From Firmicutes bacterium UBA3920 (GTDB lineage: Bacteria; Bacillota; Clostridia; Caldicoprobacterales; Xylanivirgaceae), in NCBI GenBank assembly GCA_002386065.1, contig DGES01000129.1, positions 34,864 through 74,712 on the forward strand: a DNA stretch of 39,849 bases. The letters are read 5' to 3'. Position 1 is the stretch's first letter. Each line of letters begins with the position of its first letter. Under the pieces are notes generated by a model. The model saw only the letters and a list, made by a program, of their open reading frames with translations. It was not told the origin of the DNA and searched no databases. Shown one piece after another: positions 23,511 to 32,120 of this stretch. The position numbers were made by a program, and so were the translations under genes.

Positions 23511-25169
23511 ATGAGATATAAAGATATAGTAAAAATCCGCTTAAAAAAATTTTATATTATTATTGTAGTCTTATTTTTACTATTGATGTTAGGGTTATTT
23601 AACATACAGATAATAAATCATGACAATCTCAGTCAAATGGCAGACAGTCAATATAATGCAGTCATTAAATCTGAGAGTATAAGGGGAGATATAGTAGATA
23701 GAAATGGTATATCTTTTACAAAGGGAAGGGATGAGGTGTTTCTCATAATATTTCCCAAATTACTTGCGCCTCAAGAACAGGTTTTTAATGTTATATCTAT
23801 TCTAACGGGCAAAGATGTTAGAGAGCTCAGTATGCAATTTGACAAAAATATAGATACTGTAGAAATAGAAGTAGTAAATATGGATTATGATATTATAAAC
23901 GAAATAGAGAGTGGAAAATATAAAGGGGTATATCTATATACAACCAATGTTCGCTATGATGAAAATTCCATTGCTAGACATGTAATAGGATATATACAAA
24001 AAGATGGTACTCCTATAATGGGGATAGAAAAAAACTTCGATATGTATTTAAATAGTAATGGTAAGAAGGTTTTGTATACATTAAAAGATGCAAAAGACAA
24101 TTTGCTACCTGGAGTCGATTATGGCATTAAGCAAACCGATACTGCATATTACGATGTGGAGCTTACTATAGATTATTATATACAAGAAATATTAGAAAAA
24201 GCTCTAGAACATTTTGGTAATAGGAATGGTGGTATAGTGGTTGAGATAGATAGCGGAGAGATACTAGCATTGGCAAGTAGACCTAATTATAGGCAATATG
24301 ACTTGAACTCTAATGTTGAAGAAGATTGCTTATGGGCTATACCTTTAAAGGCATTTCCCGCAGGTTCGGTGTTTAAAGTTATTGTTGCTGCTGCTGCATT
24401 GGAAGATGGACGTTATTGTAGTGAAGATATCTTTTATTGTAATGGTGGTATTGAGGTAAATGGAGTATATTATTCTTGTCATAGAGACATAGGAGGATTA
24501 GGACGATTGACTTTGGAAGAAGCATTTAGCCGTTCATGTAATGATACCTTTATATCTATAACAAGGGAGCTAGGAGGTGAAAGTATAATAGAATTGTCAC
24601 GCCAATTTGGTTTTGGTAATGATGTGGATATAGGTCTTGATAATGATAGAGGAACACTTCCAGCTAGGGATGAGTACGCCGGCGCCGGCGTAGGTAATCT
24701 TGCCCTTGGACAAGGTAGCATATTGGTCACACCTATACAAGTGGCAGATATGATGACCACTATTGCAAATGGAGGGGTGAGAAAACCCCTACGACTAGTT
24801 AGAGGATTTATATCAAATGAAAAGCAAAGAATACGATGGAGTGGTAGAAATGAGGAATACAGAGTACTTAAAGAGGAAACAGCTAAGGAACTTCAAAAGT
24901 GGTTAATACATGCAGCAAAATATGGTACTGGGGAAAAAGCTTATAGCGAGAATTTTGGTGGTTGTGGGGGAAAAACAGGTACTCCTCAAATAAACAATGA
25001 TAAATATGTCAATCATTATGGCTGGTTTGCAGGTTTTTTCCCAATGGATCAGCCTAAGTATGTAATTGCAATATTATCTAGAGAAGAAGGAGGAGGAGGG
25101 AAAACGGCAGCTCCCATATTTAAAGAGGTTGCAGAGGGCATATGGAGATATAATTCTAATTTAGATTAA
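23511..25169 (+). CDS. penicillin-binding protein (class B D,D-transpeptidase, FtsI/PBP2-like)
   Basis: A 552-residue class B penicillin-binding protein that cross-links peptidoglycan. One membrane segment (IIIVVLFLLLMLGLFNIQII, about residues 17-36) leads to the dimerisation domain with RGDIVDRNG, then the transpeptidase domain. Active-site motifs are S286-V-F-K289, S342-C-N344 and K488-T-G490. There are no PASTA repeats, so it is not a SpoVD/Pbp2x tail type; specific role (division, elongation or sporulation) cannot be decided, though the sigK neighbour is suggestive. Contains an 18-bp GC-rich palindrome at 24675-24692. Confidence 0.92.
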   Translation: MRYKDIVKIRLKKFYIIIVVLFLLLMLGLFNIQIINHDNLSQMADSQYNAVIKSESIRGDIVDRNGISFTKGRDEVFLIIFPKLLAPQEQVFNVISILTGKDVRELSMQFDKNIDTVEIEVVNMDYDIINEIESGKYKGVYLYTTNVRYDENSIARHVIGYIQKDGTPIMGIEKNFDMYLNSNGKKVLYTLKDAKDNLLPGVDYGIKQTDTAYYDVELTIDYYIQEILEKALEHFGNRNGGIVVEIDSGEILALASRPNYRQYDLNSNVEEDCLWAIPLKAFPAGSVFKVIVAAAALEDGRYCSEDIFYCNGGIEVNGVYYSCHRDIGGLGRLTLEEAFSRSCNDTFISITRELGGESIIELSRQFGFGNDVDIGLDNDRGTLPARDEYAGAGVGNLALGQGSILVTPIQVADMMTTIANGGVRKPLRLVRGFISNEKQRIRWSGRNEEYRVLKEETAKELQKWLIHAAKYGTGEKAYSENFGGCGGKTGTPQINNDKYVNHYGWFAGFFPMDQPKYVIAILSREEGGGGKTAAPIFKEVAEGIWRYNSNLD

Positions 25170-25198
25170 AAAAGAGGGACAGGCACAAATCCATAAAT

Positions 25199-25228
25199 AT
25201 ACTCATATTATGTATAGTAATTGAGTAT
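25199..25228. repeat. inverted repeat just before the sigK ribosome site
   Basis: ATACTCA (25199-25205) and TGAGTAT (25222-25228) are perfect 7-bp arms around 16 bases, ending immediately before GGGAGG. It could be an operator or a leader hairpin near sigK. Confidence 0.4.
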
Positions 25229-25237
25229 GGGAGGTGC

Positions 25238-25948
25238 ATGTCTTTGTTTTTAATTGGAAATGCCATTTTATATTTTGTAAGCAATGCCTTTCCGCTTGTA
25301 TCCCATATATCGGGCAATAGTTCATTTCCTCAACCATTGAGTTCTGAAGAAGAGAGGTATCATCTAGAACAATATGCTAAAGGTAGTGAAGAATCCAAAA
25401 ATATATTGATAGAGCATAATCTTAGATTAGTTGCTCACATAGTAAAAAAATACAAAAACACAGGAAATGATACAGATGATCTGATATCGATCGGAACAAT
25501 AGGGTTGATAAAAGCTATATCCACATATAATTTAGATCGGAATACGAAATTAGCAACATATGCAGCTAAATGTATAGAAAACGAAATATTAATGTCGATT
25601 CGTGCTTCCAAAAAAAACAGAGGAGAGATATCTTTACATGATCCTATAGGTATAGACAAAGAAGGTAATGAGATTAATCTTATTGATATACTTGGTACAG
25701 ATCCAGATCAAGTTATAGATGAGGTAGAATTGAAGCTACAGACTAAAAAATTATATCAAAAAATGAAAGAATCCTTAAAACAAAGGGAACGCATGGTGTT
25801 GGAGATGCGGTATGGATTATCTAATGGTTACAATATGACACAACGAGAAATTGCTCAAATTTTAGGGATTTCTAGATCATATGTATCGCGTATTGAAAAA
25901 AGGGCTATATACAAATTATCAAAGGAATTTTGTGAAAATACTTATTAG
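25238..25948 (+). CDS. sigK: RNA polymerase sporulation sigma factor sigma-K precursor
   Basis: A 236-residue sigma-70-type factor directing late mother-cell transcription in sporulation. A hydrophobic pro-sequence of about 22 residues ends LVS followed by HISGNSS and FPQPLSSEEE, aligning with the Bacillus pro-sigma-K cleavage site, so Ser22-His23 is the likely cut by SpoIVFB. Region 2 shows IEHNLRLVAHIVKKY and DLISIGTIGLIKAI with KLATYAAKCIENEIL; region 4.2 is TQREIAQILGISRSYVSRIE. The gene is continuous, with no skin-type prophage interruption. GGGAGGTG precedes ATG 25238 at short spacing. Confidence 0.95.
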   Translation: MSLFLIGNAILYFVSNAFPLVSHISGNSSFPQPLSSEEERYHLEQYAKGSEESKNILIEHNLRLVAHIVKKYKNTGNDTDDLISIGTIGLIKAISTYNLDRNTKLATYAAKCIENEILMSIRASKKNRGEISLHDPIGIDKEGNEINLIDILGTDPDQVIDEVELKLQTKKLYQKMKESLKQRERMVLEMRYGLSNGYNMTQREIAQILGISRSYVSRIEKRAIYKLSKEFCENTY

Positions 25949-25981
25949 AGATAGGTAAAACATGTATATAGTTTATAAATG

Positions 25982-26016
25982 ATTTCAATTTACTATTGAA
26001 ATATATTAAATTTTTT
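25982..26016 (+). terminator. probable terminator after sigK
   Basis: ATTTCAAT (25982-25989) pairs with ATTGAAAT (25995-26002) around TTACT, followed by ATATTAAATTTTTT. The stem is AT-rich and therefore weak. Confidence 0.5.
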
Positions 26017-26150
26017 AATAAACTAACTATTAAAAGTAATTTCTTTTTTTGTCTCAAATATTTTCTATGGAAAGGAGGATTTTTTTAATATTTTTGGACA
26101 AGTTATTTAAAAATTAAATATTACTATTATATGTAGGAGATAAGATATAT

Positions 26151-26690
26151 ATGGAGAAATATAATATACAGTGGAAATCTTTTATAAAACGATTATTAAC
26201 TCCCACTATGAAATATAAAGATATATACTCAATAGATTTTACATATCTACATGTTATGGGTTATAGAAACATAATATTAGATGTGGATAATACACTAGTG
26301 ATTTGGGATATGTATGAGATAAATCCTAAATTATTTAATCAAATTCAGTATATAAAAGATATGGGCTTTAAGATATGCTTACTTTCTAATAACAATAATA
26401 AAAAACAAATAAGTGAATTGGCAGATCAATTATTAGTTTTAACTGTTTTTAAAGGGAAAAAACCTTTTTCTCGTTCATTTAATCATGCCCTTGAGGCGTT
26501 AGAGGCAGATATAGAAAACACATTAGTGATTGGAGATCAGATATTTACTGATATATTAGGTGGAAATATGATGGGTTTGACCACGATATTAGTAGATCCG
26601 CTTTCTAAAAAAGAGTTTATAACAACTAAATTTATGAGACTATTAGAAAAAACTCTAATGGGGAGAAAGATAGAATATGACAATAAATAA
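26151..26690 (+). CDS. yqeG: YqeG family HAD-IIIA phosphatase
   Basis: A 179-residue HAD-superfamily hydrolase. The catalytic DxD motif is IILDVDNTLVIWD (about residues 43-55), motif II is CLLSNNNNK, and motif III/IV is VIGDQIFTDILGGNMMG. YqeG proteins are widespread in Firmicutes; the substrate is not firmly known and YqeG homologues in eukaryotes dephosphorylate phosphatidylglycerophosphate. It overlaps aroE by 14 bases, so the two are co-translated; yqeG-aroE adjacency is also common in Bacillus. Upstream there is a strong unused ribosome site at 26071-26078. Confidence 0.9.
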   Translation: MEKYNIQWKSFIKRLLTPTMKYKDIYSIDFTYLHVMGYRNIILDVDNTLVIWDMYEINPKLFNQIQYIKDMGFKICLLSNNNNKKQISELADQLLVLTVFKGKKPFSRSFNHALEALEADIENTLVIGDQIFTDILGGNMMGLTTILVDPLSKKEFITTKFMRLLEKTLMGRKIEYDNK

Positions 26691-27522
26691 TAATACAAGG
26701 TTAATAGGTTTAATAGGTAGCCCAGTGGAGCATAGTTTATCTCCATCTATCCATAATGCATTATATGATACATTTGATATGAATTTCGTATATATGACTT
26801 TTGATGTTAAAGCAAATGAACTTCAAAAGGCAGTAGAAGGAATGTGCGCTCTATCTTTTGCTGGATTTAATGTGACCATTCCTTATAAGCAGGAGATATT
26901 AAAGTTTTTAGATGATATAGATGAAGAAGCAAAAATGATAGGTGCAGTAAATACAGTGACACTTCATAATGGAAATTTAAAGGGGTATAATACCGATGGC
27001 ATGGGTTTTATAGAAGGTCTTAAGCGTATGGGTTTTAATCCATTAAATAAAGATGTGGCCATAATAGGGGCAGGAGGGGCTTCGAGGGCTATATGTGTAT
27101 ATCTTTTAAAGGAAGGCGTAAGATGTATATACTTAATAAATCGAACACATCAAAAAAGTTTAGAACTAGCCAAAGAGTTCAATAGTCAGTACAATTCCGA
27201 GATAATCATACCTATCGAAAAACAAGAGTTAAAGTGTGCAAATTTAGATTTAATTGTAAATACTACTCCAGTTGGGATGTGGCCTCAAATATCTGGAAAT
27301 CCACTAGAAGATTTTAAATTTTGTGCTCATACTGTAGTAGTGGACATTATATATAATCCTAAAGAAACGCGATTGCTTCAAGAGGCAAGGCGACAAGGAT
27401 GTACAGTGCAAAATGGTATAGACATGTTAATTGGTCAGGCTTTGGAGTCCATTAAATTATGGACAGGAATAGACATTTCATATAATCATTGTAAAAAAAT
27501 ATTAGAAGGAAATATTTTGTAA
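26677..27522 (+). CDS. aroE: shikimate dehydrogenase
   Basis: A 281-residue NADPH-dependent shikimate dehydrogenase. It has the substrate-binding GSPVEHSLSPSIHN, catalytic lysine in NVTIPYKQEI, AVNTVTLHNG, then the nucleotide-binding GAGGASRAICVYLLKEG with NRT, and NTTPVGMWP and QNGIDMLIGQALES in the lid and C-terminal helix. It acts before aroK, also in this window, while aroQ makes its substrate. The start overlaps yqeG. Confidence 0.95.
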   Translation: MTINNNTRLIGLIGSPVEHSLSPSIHNALYDTFDMNFVYMTFDVKANELQKAVEGMCALSFAGFNVTIPYKQEILKFLDDIDEEAKMIGAVNTVTLHNGNLKGYNTDGMGFIEGLKRMGFNPLNKDVAIIGAGGASRAICVYLLKEGVRCIYLINRTHQKSLELAKEFNSQYNSEIIIPIEKQELKCANLDLIVNTTPVGMWPQISGNPLEDFKFCAHTVVVDIIYNPKETRLLQEARRQGCTVQNGIDMLIGQALESIKLWTGIDISYNHCKKILEGNIL

Positions 27523-27585
27523 AAACGCTTGTAATTAAATGAGAGATATTGTAATATATAGGCATACCATATCTAAATAGTGGTG

Positions 27586-29301
27586 ATGCTGTTGAATGAA
27601 AAATATGCTAATTTAATACATGTATTAGAAGAAAGAGGCATAGCAAAAGAGAAACAGTTAAAAAAGCTACTATTTTTAAATAGTGATGAGTCTTTTTTAC
27701 GCTCTCTTGTAGATAATAAGTACGTCACAGAAGAACAATTAATTCAAATAGTAGATGAATGTTACGGTATACCATATACAGATTTAAGTAACATTGATAT
27801 TGAGCTTTGCAAATATATTCCCTATTCAAGTGCTAAAATGCATAATTTAGTACCTTTTAAGCGTTCAGGTGACATTCTATATGTAGCTATGGAGAATCCC
27901 CTTGATCGATATGCCATAGAAGATATAAGAATATTATCTTCTATGGATATAGTACCCTATATAGCGCTTAGGAGGGATATCGAAAGAGCCATTGACATTA
28001 TATACGGGAATTGGAATCTAGCAAAGGCGATCACTGATTATCAGAGTGGTCTAGATAATTTATCTATGAAATTTCGAGAAGAAAAGGGGTTAATATCTGA
28101 GCATGAGTTGCTTTCTGCACCTGTAGTAAAAATATTTGATGTCTTGTTAAATCAAGGAATAGAATCAAATGCTAGTGATATGCATTTAGAACCTTTTGAT
28201 GGTCATGGAAGAGTAAGATTTAGAATAGATGGAGAAATTTACAATATAATGGAGATACCTAAAGATATCTATGATGCTTTAATAAGTAGGATAAAAATAT
28301 TGGCTAATTTAGATATAGCAGAACAGAGGCAACCTCAAGATGGTAGAGTGCTAATGCCCACTAATCAAGGCGATATAGATATTCGAATTTCGATTACACC
28401 TACTATATTTGGTGAAAAAGCAGTACTACGTCTATTAAATAAATCAAAATCCTTTCTTACAAAAGACAAGTTAGGTCTATCTAAATCCCAGATGGATAAA
28501 TTAACCCTATTATTAGGAAATAAAAGAGGTATTGTGCTTGTTTCCGGTCCCACTGGATGCGGCAAAACTACAACCTTATATGCTATGCTTAGAGAATTAA
28601 ATATAGGGAATAACAACATAATAACTATAGAAGATCCTGTTGAATATACAATATATGGAGTCAATCAAATGCAGGTCAATAGAAAAGTAGGATTTGGATT
28701 TGCAGAAGGATTGAGAGCTGCACTTAGACAGGATCCGGACATCATAATGGTAGGTGAGATTCGGGATAAAGAGACTGCGGAAATTGCTATAAGGGCTGCT
28801 ATAACAGGTCATCTGGTATTTAGCACATTACATACAAATGATGCTGTAGGTTCTATAATTCGTCTTATAGATATGGGAATCGAATCATATTTACTGGGTG
28901 CGTCTATAGTAGGCATTATATCTCAAAGGCTATTGAAGGTCTTATGTCCTAAATGTAAGAAACGGACAACTCCGTCATTACAAGATATAAAGTTGCTAAG
29001 TGTCTTAGGTGTAGATGAAGAGATTTACAGCTTATATAGGCCTATGGGTTGTAATTATTGTAATTTTAAAGGCTATAAAGGTAGAACTGCAGTGTTTGAA
29101 ATTCTTATTGTTACTCGAGATATTAAATATGCAATATTGGAAGGAACTGATGAAGATACAATAAAAAATCTTGCAGTAAATTTAGGAATGAAGACTATAA
29201 AAGAACAATGTTTAGAGCTTTTATTTCAGGGTATTACAGATATTTCGGAAGTGTTAAGAACTATATATTCGAACGATTTGATGTATAACAAGGGGGGATA
29301 A
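27586..29301 (+). CDS. pilB: type IV pilus/type II secretion assembly ATPase PilB (GspE)
   Basis: About 571 residues. An N-terminal GspE_N domain is followed by the secretion ATPase core: Walker A GPTGCGKTTTLY, Asp box ITIEDPVEYTIYG, Walker B DIIMVGEIRDKETAEIA and His box GHLVFSTLHTNDA. A four-cysteine zinc site CPKCKK...CNYC with YKGRTAVFEIL follows. It powers pilin assembly on the inner face of the membrane. GTG 27580, ATG 27586 and TTG 27592 are all possible starts; ATG is reported. It begins a run of eight pilus genes; no PilT retraction ATPase is present. Confidence 0.93.
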   Translation: MLLNEKYANLIHVLEERGIAKEKQLKKLLFLNSDESFLRSLVDNKYVTEEQLIQIVDECYGIPYTDLSNIDIELCKYIPYSSAKMHNLVPFKRSGDILYVAMENPLDRYAIEDIRILSSMDIVPYIALRRDIERAIDIIYGNWNLAKAITDYQSGLDNLSMKFREEKGLISEHELLSAPVVKIFDVLLNQGIESNASDMHLEPFDGHGRVRFRIDGEIYNIMEIPKDIYDALISRIKILANLDIAEQRQPQDGRVLMPTNQGDIDIRISITPTIFGEKAVLRLLNKSKSFLTKDKLGLSKSQMDKLTLLLGNKRGIVLVSGPTGCGKTTTLYAMLRELNIGNNNIITIEDPVEYTIYGVNQMQVNRKVGFGFAEGLRAALRQDPDIIMVGEIRDKETAEIAIRAAITGHLVFSTLHTNDAVGSIIRLIDMGIESYLLGASIVGIISQRLLKVLCPKCKKRTTPSLQDIKLLSVLGVDEEIYSLYRPMGCNYCNFKGYKGRTAVFEILIVTRDIKYAILEGTDEDTIKNLAVNLGMKTIKEQCLELLFQGITDISEVLRTIYSNDLMYNKGG

Positions 29302-29303
29302 AA

Positions 29304-30497
29304 ATTCCTGTATTTAAGTATTATGCTATGGATTTAGAAGGTAAGCGTGTACAGGGATATGTAGAAGCCTCTAACAAATATGAAGCATTTAACACAGTTC
29401 GTGAGCAGTCATTGTATCCATTCAAAATAAAGAAAGCAATATTCACTTTAGATAAAACAACTTCAAATTCTATTGGTAAAGTTCCTATGAAATACATAAT
29501 TATATTTTGTCAGCAAATGTATGTGATAATGAGGTCAGGTATCCCTATATTACAAGCACTTCAAAGTATATATACAAACACTAAAAATAGAAGATTAAAA
29601 AAAATACTAGGAGATGTATATGTAGATATTCAAAAGGGTGTTAGCTTATCCAGAAGTTTTCAAATCCATAAAGAAAAACTTCCAAATATGTTTGTAGAGA
29701 TGATACAAGCAGGAGAAGCAAGTGGGAATTTAGAATTATCGTTCAAATACATGTCAGAGCATTATGAAAGGGAATATATATTAAAAAAGAGATTTATGAA
29801 TGCCCTTGTATATCCAGTCTTTGTACTTGTGCTTACTGTAATTTTAGTTCAATTTATTGTTTCATATGTAACCCCACATTTTACAAGTATATATGTGCAT
29901 AATGATGAAAGTCTTCCAGCAGCAACTAAAGCTCTATTATCGATTAGTGAAAAATTGGGTGGAGGAAGGTTTATACTTGGTTTAACTATAATCTTCATAA
30001 TATTTTTTGTAATTATTAAAAATGGTAGTTCTAAAGTTCACAATTTTGTTTTAAAATTGCCCATTATAGGAAGTATGATAATAAAAATTATTACGACGAG
30101 GGTATGTATAGTAATGTCTATGCTGCTAAAATCGGGAATTTCTATAGTCGATAGTCTTGATATGACTTGTAATATAGTAAGCAATAAGGCAATAAAATCA
30201 GAACTTAGGAATATAGAAGAAAAGATAAACGAGGGTAGGGATATTGTGTATTCTTTCTCTAGTAGCAAAATTTTTCCTTTAATCTTTAAGCAACTGTTAT
30301 CAGCCGGTGCTATATCTGGCAGTATTGAGGATGCATTCGATGGGGTAGCTAAATTTTATGAATCTGAGATAAAGGGAAAAATGGAACGCTATCTAGTATT
30401 GCTTGAACCAATGCTGATATTGATAGTAGGAGTTATTGTGGGTTTTATTTCATATGCACTTATTTTACCCATATATAAATTGGTAGATATTCTATAG
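29304..30497 (+). CDS. pilC: type IV pilus/type II secretion membrane platform protein PilC (GspF)
   Basis: A 397-residue polytopic protein with two repeated GspF domains: IIFCQQMYVIMRSGIPILQA with EMIQAGEASGNLE, and VCIVMSMLLKSGISIVDSLD with QLLSAGAISGSIEDAF. Three hydrophobic segments are seen, near residues 168-188, 217-235 and 365-390. The first ATG is at 29328, but family members start with M-P-x-F-x-Y-x-A; here PVFKYYAMDLEGK begins right after ATT 29304, which is placed 6 bases after GGGGGG at 29292-29297. I therefore annotate an AUU start. It is 2 bases after pilB. Confidence 0.92.
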   Translation: MPVFKYYAMDLEGKRVQGYVEASNKYEAFNTVREQSLYPFKIKKAIFTLDKTTSNSIGKVPMKYIIIFCQQMYVIMRSGIPILQALQSIYTNTKNRRLKKILGDVYVDIQKGVSLSRSFQIHKEKLPNMFVEMIQAGEASGNLELSFKYMSEHYEREYILKKRFMNALVYPVFVLVLTVILVQFIVSYVTPHFTSIYVHNDESLPAATKALLSISEKLGGGRFILGLTIIFIIFFVIIKNGSSKVHNFVLKLPIIGSMIIKIITTRVCIVMSMLLKSGISIVDSLDMTCNIVSNKAIKSELRNIEEKINEGRDIVYSFSSSKIFPLIFKQLLSAGAISGSIEDAFDGVAKFYESEIKGKMERYLVLLEPMLILIVGVIVGFISYALILPIYKLVDIL

Positions 30498-30614
30498 GTA
30501 AAAAATAGTCTTATTGCGGCGTAACAGATTATTTATATCTAAAATTCCAGTAATATAGGAATAAAAGTTTTATCTTTATCATGTTTCGGAGTACAAAGGA
30601 TGGGAGCATGTTAA

Positions 30615-30671
30615 ATGGAAGAGAATGGTAAGATTTTTACTGGATACAAGGAGGATAAATATTATGTCTAA
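30615..30671 (+). CDS. possible 18-codon leader ORF
   Basis: ATG 30615 to TAA 30671 encodes MEENGKIFTGYKEDKYYV. AGGATGGGAG (30597-30606) is a plausible ribosome site 8 bases upstream. The last codons overlap the start of the first prepilin gene (30664), and its ribosome site lies inside this frame, so it could couple or tune translation. No homologue is recognised; it could be chance. Confidence 0.3.
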   Translation: MEENGKIFTGYKEDKYYV

Positions 30672-31005
30672 TGATAGGGGTATGACATTAGTTGATGTGA
30701 TATTAACGGTAGCAATTTTGGGCATATTACTCTCTATAGTAATGCCTAATTTAGTCTATACAATGACTAAATCTGAACATGTTGCTAAGGAGATGAATTC
30801 GAAATTACTTCTTAGTATTATATATGCATATAATGGGGAGCAAATAAGAGAAGCTAATAGAGTAAAAAATGTTCAAATAACTTCAATAGAAGATATTACC
30901 GAAGACACCATAAAACTTAGAATACCTCCTGATTTTGATTGGGAAATGATGTATCCTATATATATAGATAGCGCAGGAAGGGGAAGTATATTACATGGAG
31001 AATAG
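30664..31005 (+). CDS. prepilin-like protein 1 (type IV pilin family)
   Basis: A 113-residue protein with a class III signal: the short head MSNDRG is cut before MTLVDVILTVAILGILLSIV, the hydrophobic assembly helix. Position +5 is Asp rather than the usual Glu. The remaining 80 residues are a small soluble domain without cysteines. AAGGAGG at 30648-30654 selects ATG 30664; the frame is open to 30625. It could be the main pilin or a GspG/ComGC-type pseudopilin. The next gene overlaps by 11 bases. Confidence 0.82.
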   Translation: MSNDRGMTLVDVILTVAILGILLSIVMPNLVYTMTKSEHVAKEMNSKLLLSIIYAYNGEQIREANRVKNVQITSIEDITEDTIKLRIPPDFDWEMMYPIYIDSAGRGSILHGE

Positions 31006-31474
31006 TGATAAATATTTGCTGTATATTAGTAAGGGAACTTCTCTTGTGGAAATGATAGTATTGTTATGCATTATATCGATTTTATTAGGAGCTTCTATGC
31101 CTAGTATAAAAGCTCTAGGAAGTGGTTTAATCTTACATATGCAAGCTGTTCAACTAGCACAAGATATTAGGTACACTCAACATCTTGCATTGACTCATAG
31201 AGAGAAGTATAAACTTGTATTATATGTAGATGAGAATAGTTATAATATAAGGCTACAAAGTCCCATTAAAAGCCCTATAAAGAAGGTAGAATTATGTGAA
31301 GGCGTATATATTAGGTATTCTACATTAGCTGGGAGTGGTGACTACCGTTATATAGAGTTTAATTATAAAACAGGTTTACCGGGACGAACAGGGACAATAT
31401 ATTTAGCCGACCATTATGGAAATACTAAGAATATTGTAATTATGCCCACTACAGGACGGGTGAGAATACAATGA
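30995..31474 (+). CDS. prepilin-like protein 2 (GspH/FimT-like)
   Basis: A 159-residue prepilin. The leader MENSDKYLLYISKG is followed by TSLVEMIVLLCIISILLGAS with Glu at +5. The globular part LAQDIRYTQHLALTHREKYKL and IVIMPTTGRVRIQ resembles GspH/FimT minor pseudopilins, which often carry an RxxxxxLAxxR-like helix and end in a TGRV/I strand. Overlaps both neighbours (11 and 4 bases), indicating a tightly coupled operon. Confidence 0.82.
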   Translation: MENSDKYLLYISKGTSLVEMIVLLCIISILLGASMPSIKALGSGLILHMQAVQLAQDIRYTQHLALTHREKYKLVLYVDENSYNIRLQSPIKSPIKKVELCEGVYIRYSTLAGSGDYRYIEFNYKTGLPGRTGTIYLADHYGNTKNIVIMPTTGRVRIQ

Positions 31475-32112
31475 AAAAACCTCCATATAATAAAGGAATA
31501 ACGTACGTTGAAATTGTAATTTCCTTATTTATATTTGTTATGATTTTACCCATGATAATAGAGGTATTTCGCTTTATAAATTTAGAATCTCAAAACGGCA
31601 AAAGGACACTGGAATTAGTTTATATAGGAGAGGCATATATAGAAGAGTTAAAATCCATGTCCATAGAAGAGCTCAATGCCTTATTAAAATTAGAACAGAT
31701 AGAATATGAAGACTATTATATTAGATATAGTATTACTCCTTACTGGAATGGAAGGACTGATGTAATTCATTATATAGTAAAATCCATGGATAATTCATAT
31801 ACTACATATATTTTTTATCCCAATAAAAATGATACACCTTCTTATATTGTGATAAATGCCATGAAATATAATTTGCAGCATGACATATTTATAGACATAA
31901 ATAATATTGCCAGTAATTCTGATTTAATACTATACTGCACCCATGATAACCATGATAAAATCCATATTGATTCAGTAAGAAATCTAACTACTATAGAAGA
32001 TAATAGCAATAGGGATAAAGTTATTTTTAAATTGTATATTGAGATTTTTGAGAACTCATATGATGAAGTCCCTTCTTTATTAATGGAAACATTATTTGAA
32101 AAGGAGATATAA
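31471..32112 (+). CDS. prepilin-like protein 3 (PilV/GspI-like)
   Basis: A 213-residue prepilin with leader MKKPPYNKG cut before ITYVEIVISLFIFVMILPMI, Glu at +5. The head domain shows no family I can name. Start ATG overlaps the previous stop. Such proteins form the tip of pili or pseudopili. Order and size suggest a PilV/GspI-type minor pilin, but this is inference. Confidence 0.75.
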   Translation: MKKPPYNKGITYVEIVISLFIFVMILPMIIEVFRFINLESQNGKRTLELVYIGEAYIEELKSMSIEELNALLKLEQIEYEDYYIRYSITPYWNGRTDVIHYIVKSMDNSYTTYIFYPNKNDTPSYIVINAMKYNLQHDIFIDINNIASNSDLILYCTHDNHDKIHIDSVRNLTTIEDNSNRDKVIFKLYIEIFENSYDEVPSLLMETLFEKEI

Positions 32113-32120
32113 TAATAGGA

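Noticed and set aside
30498..30663. cyclic-di-GMP riboswitch before the prepilin genes
   Set aside because: The gap lacks the conserved tetraloop-receptor elements and paired helices I would expect; no class I or II pattern is seen.
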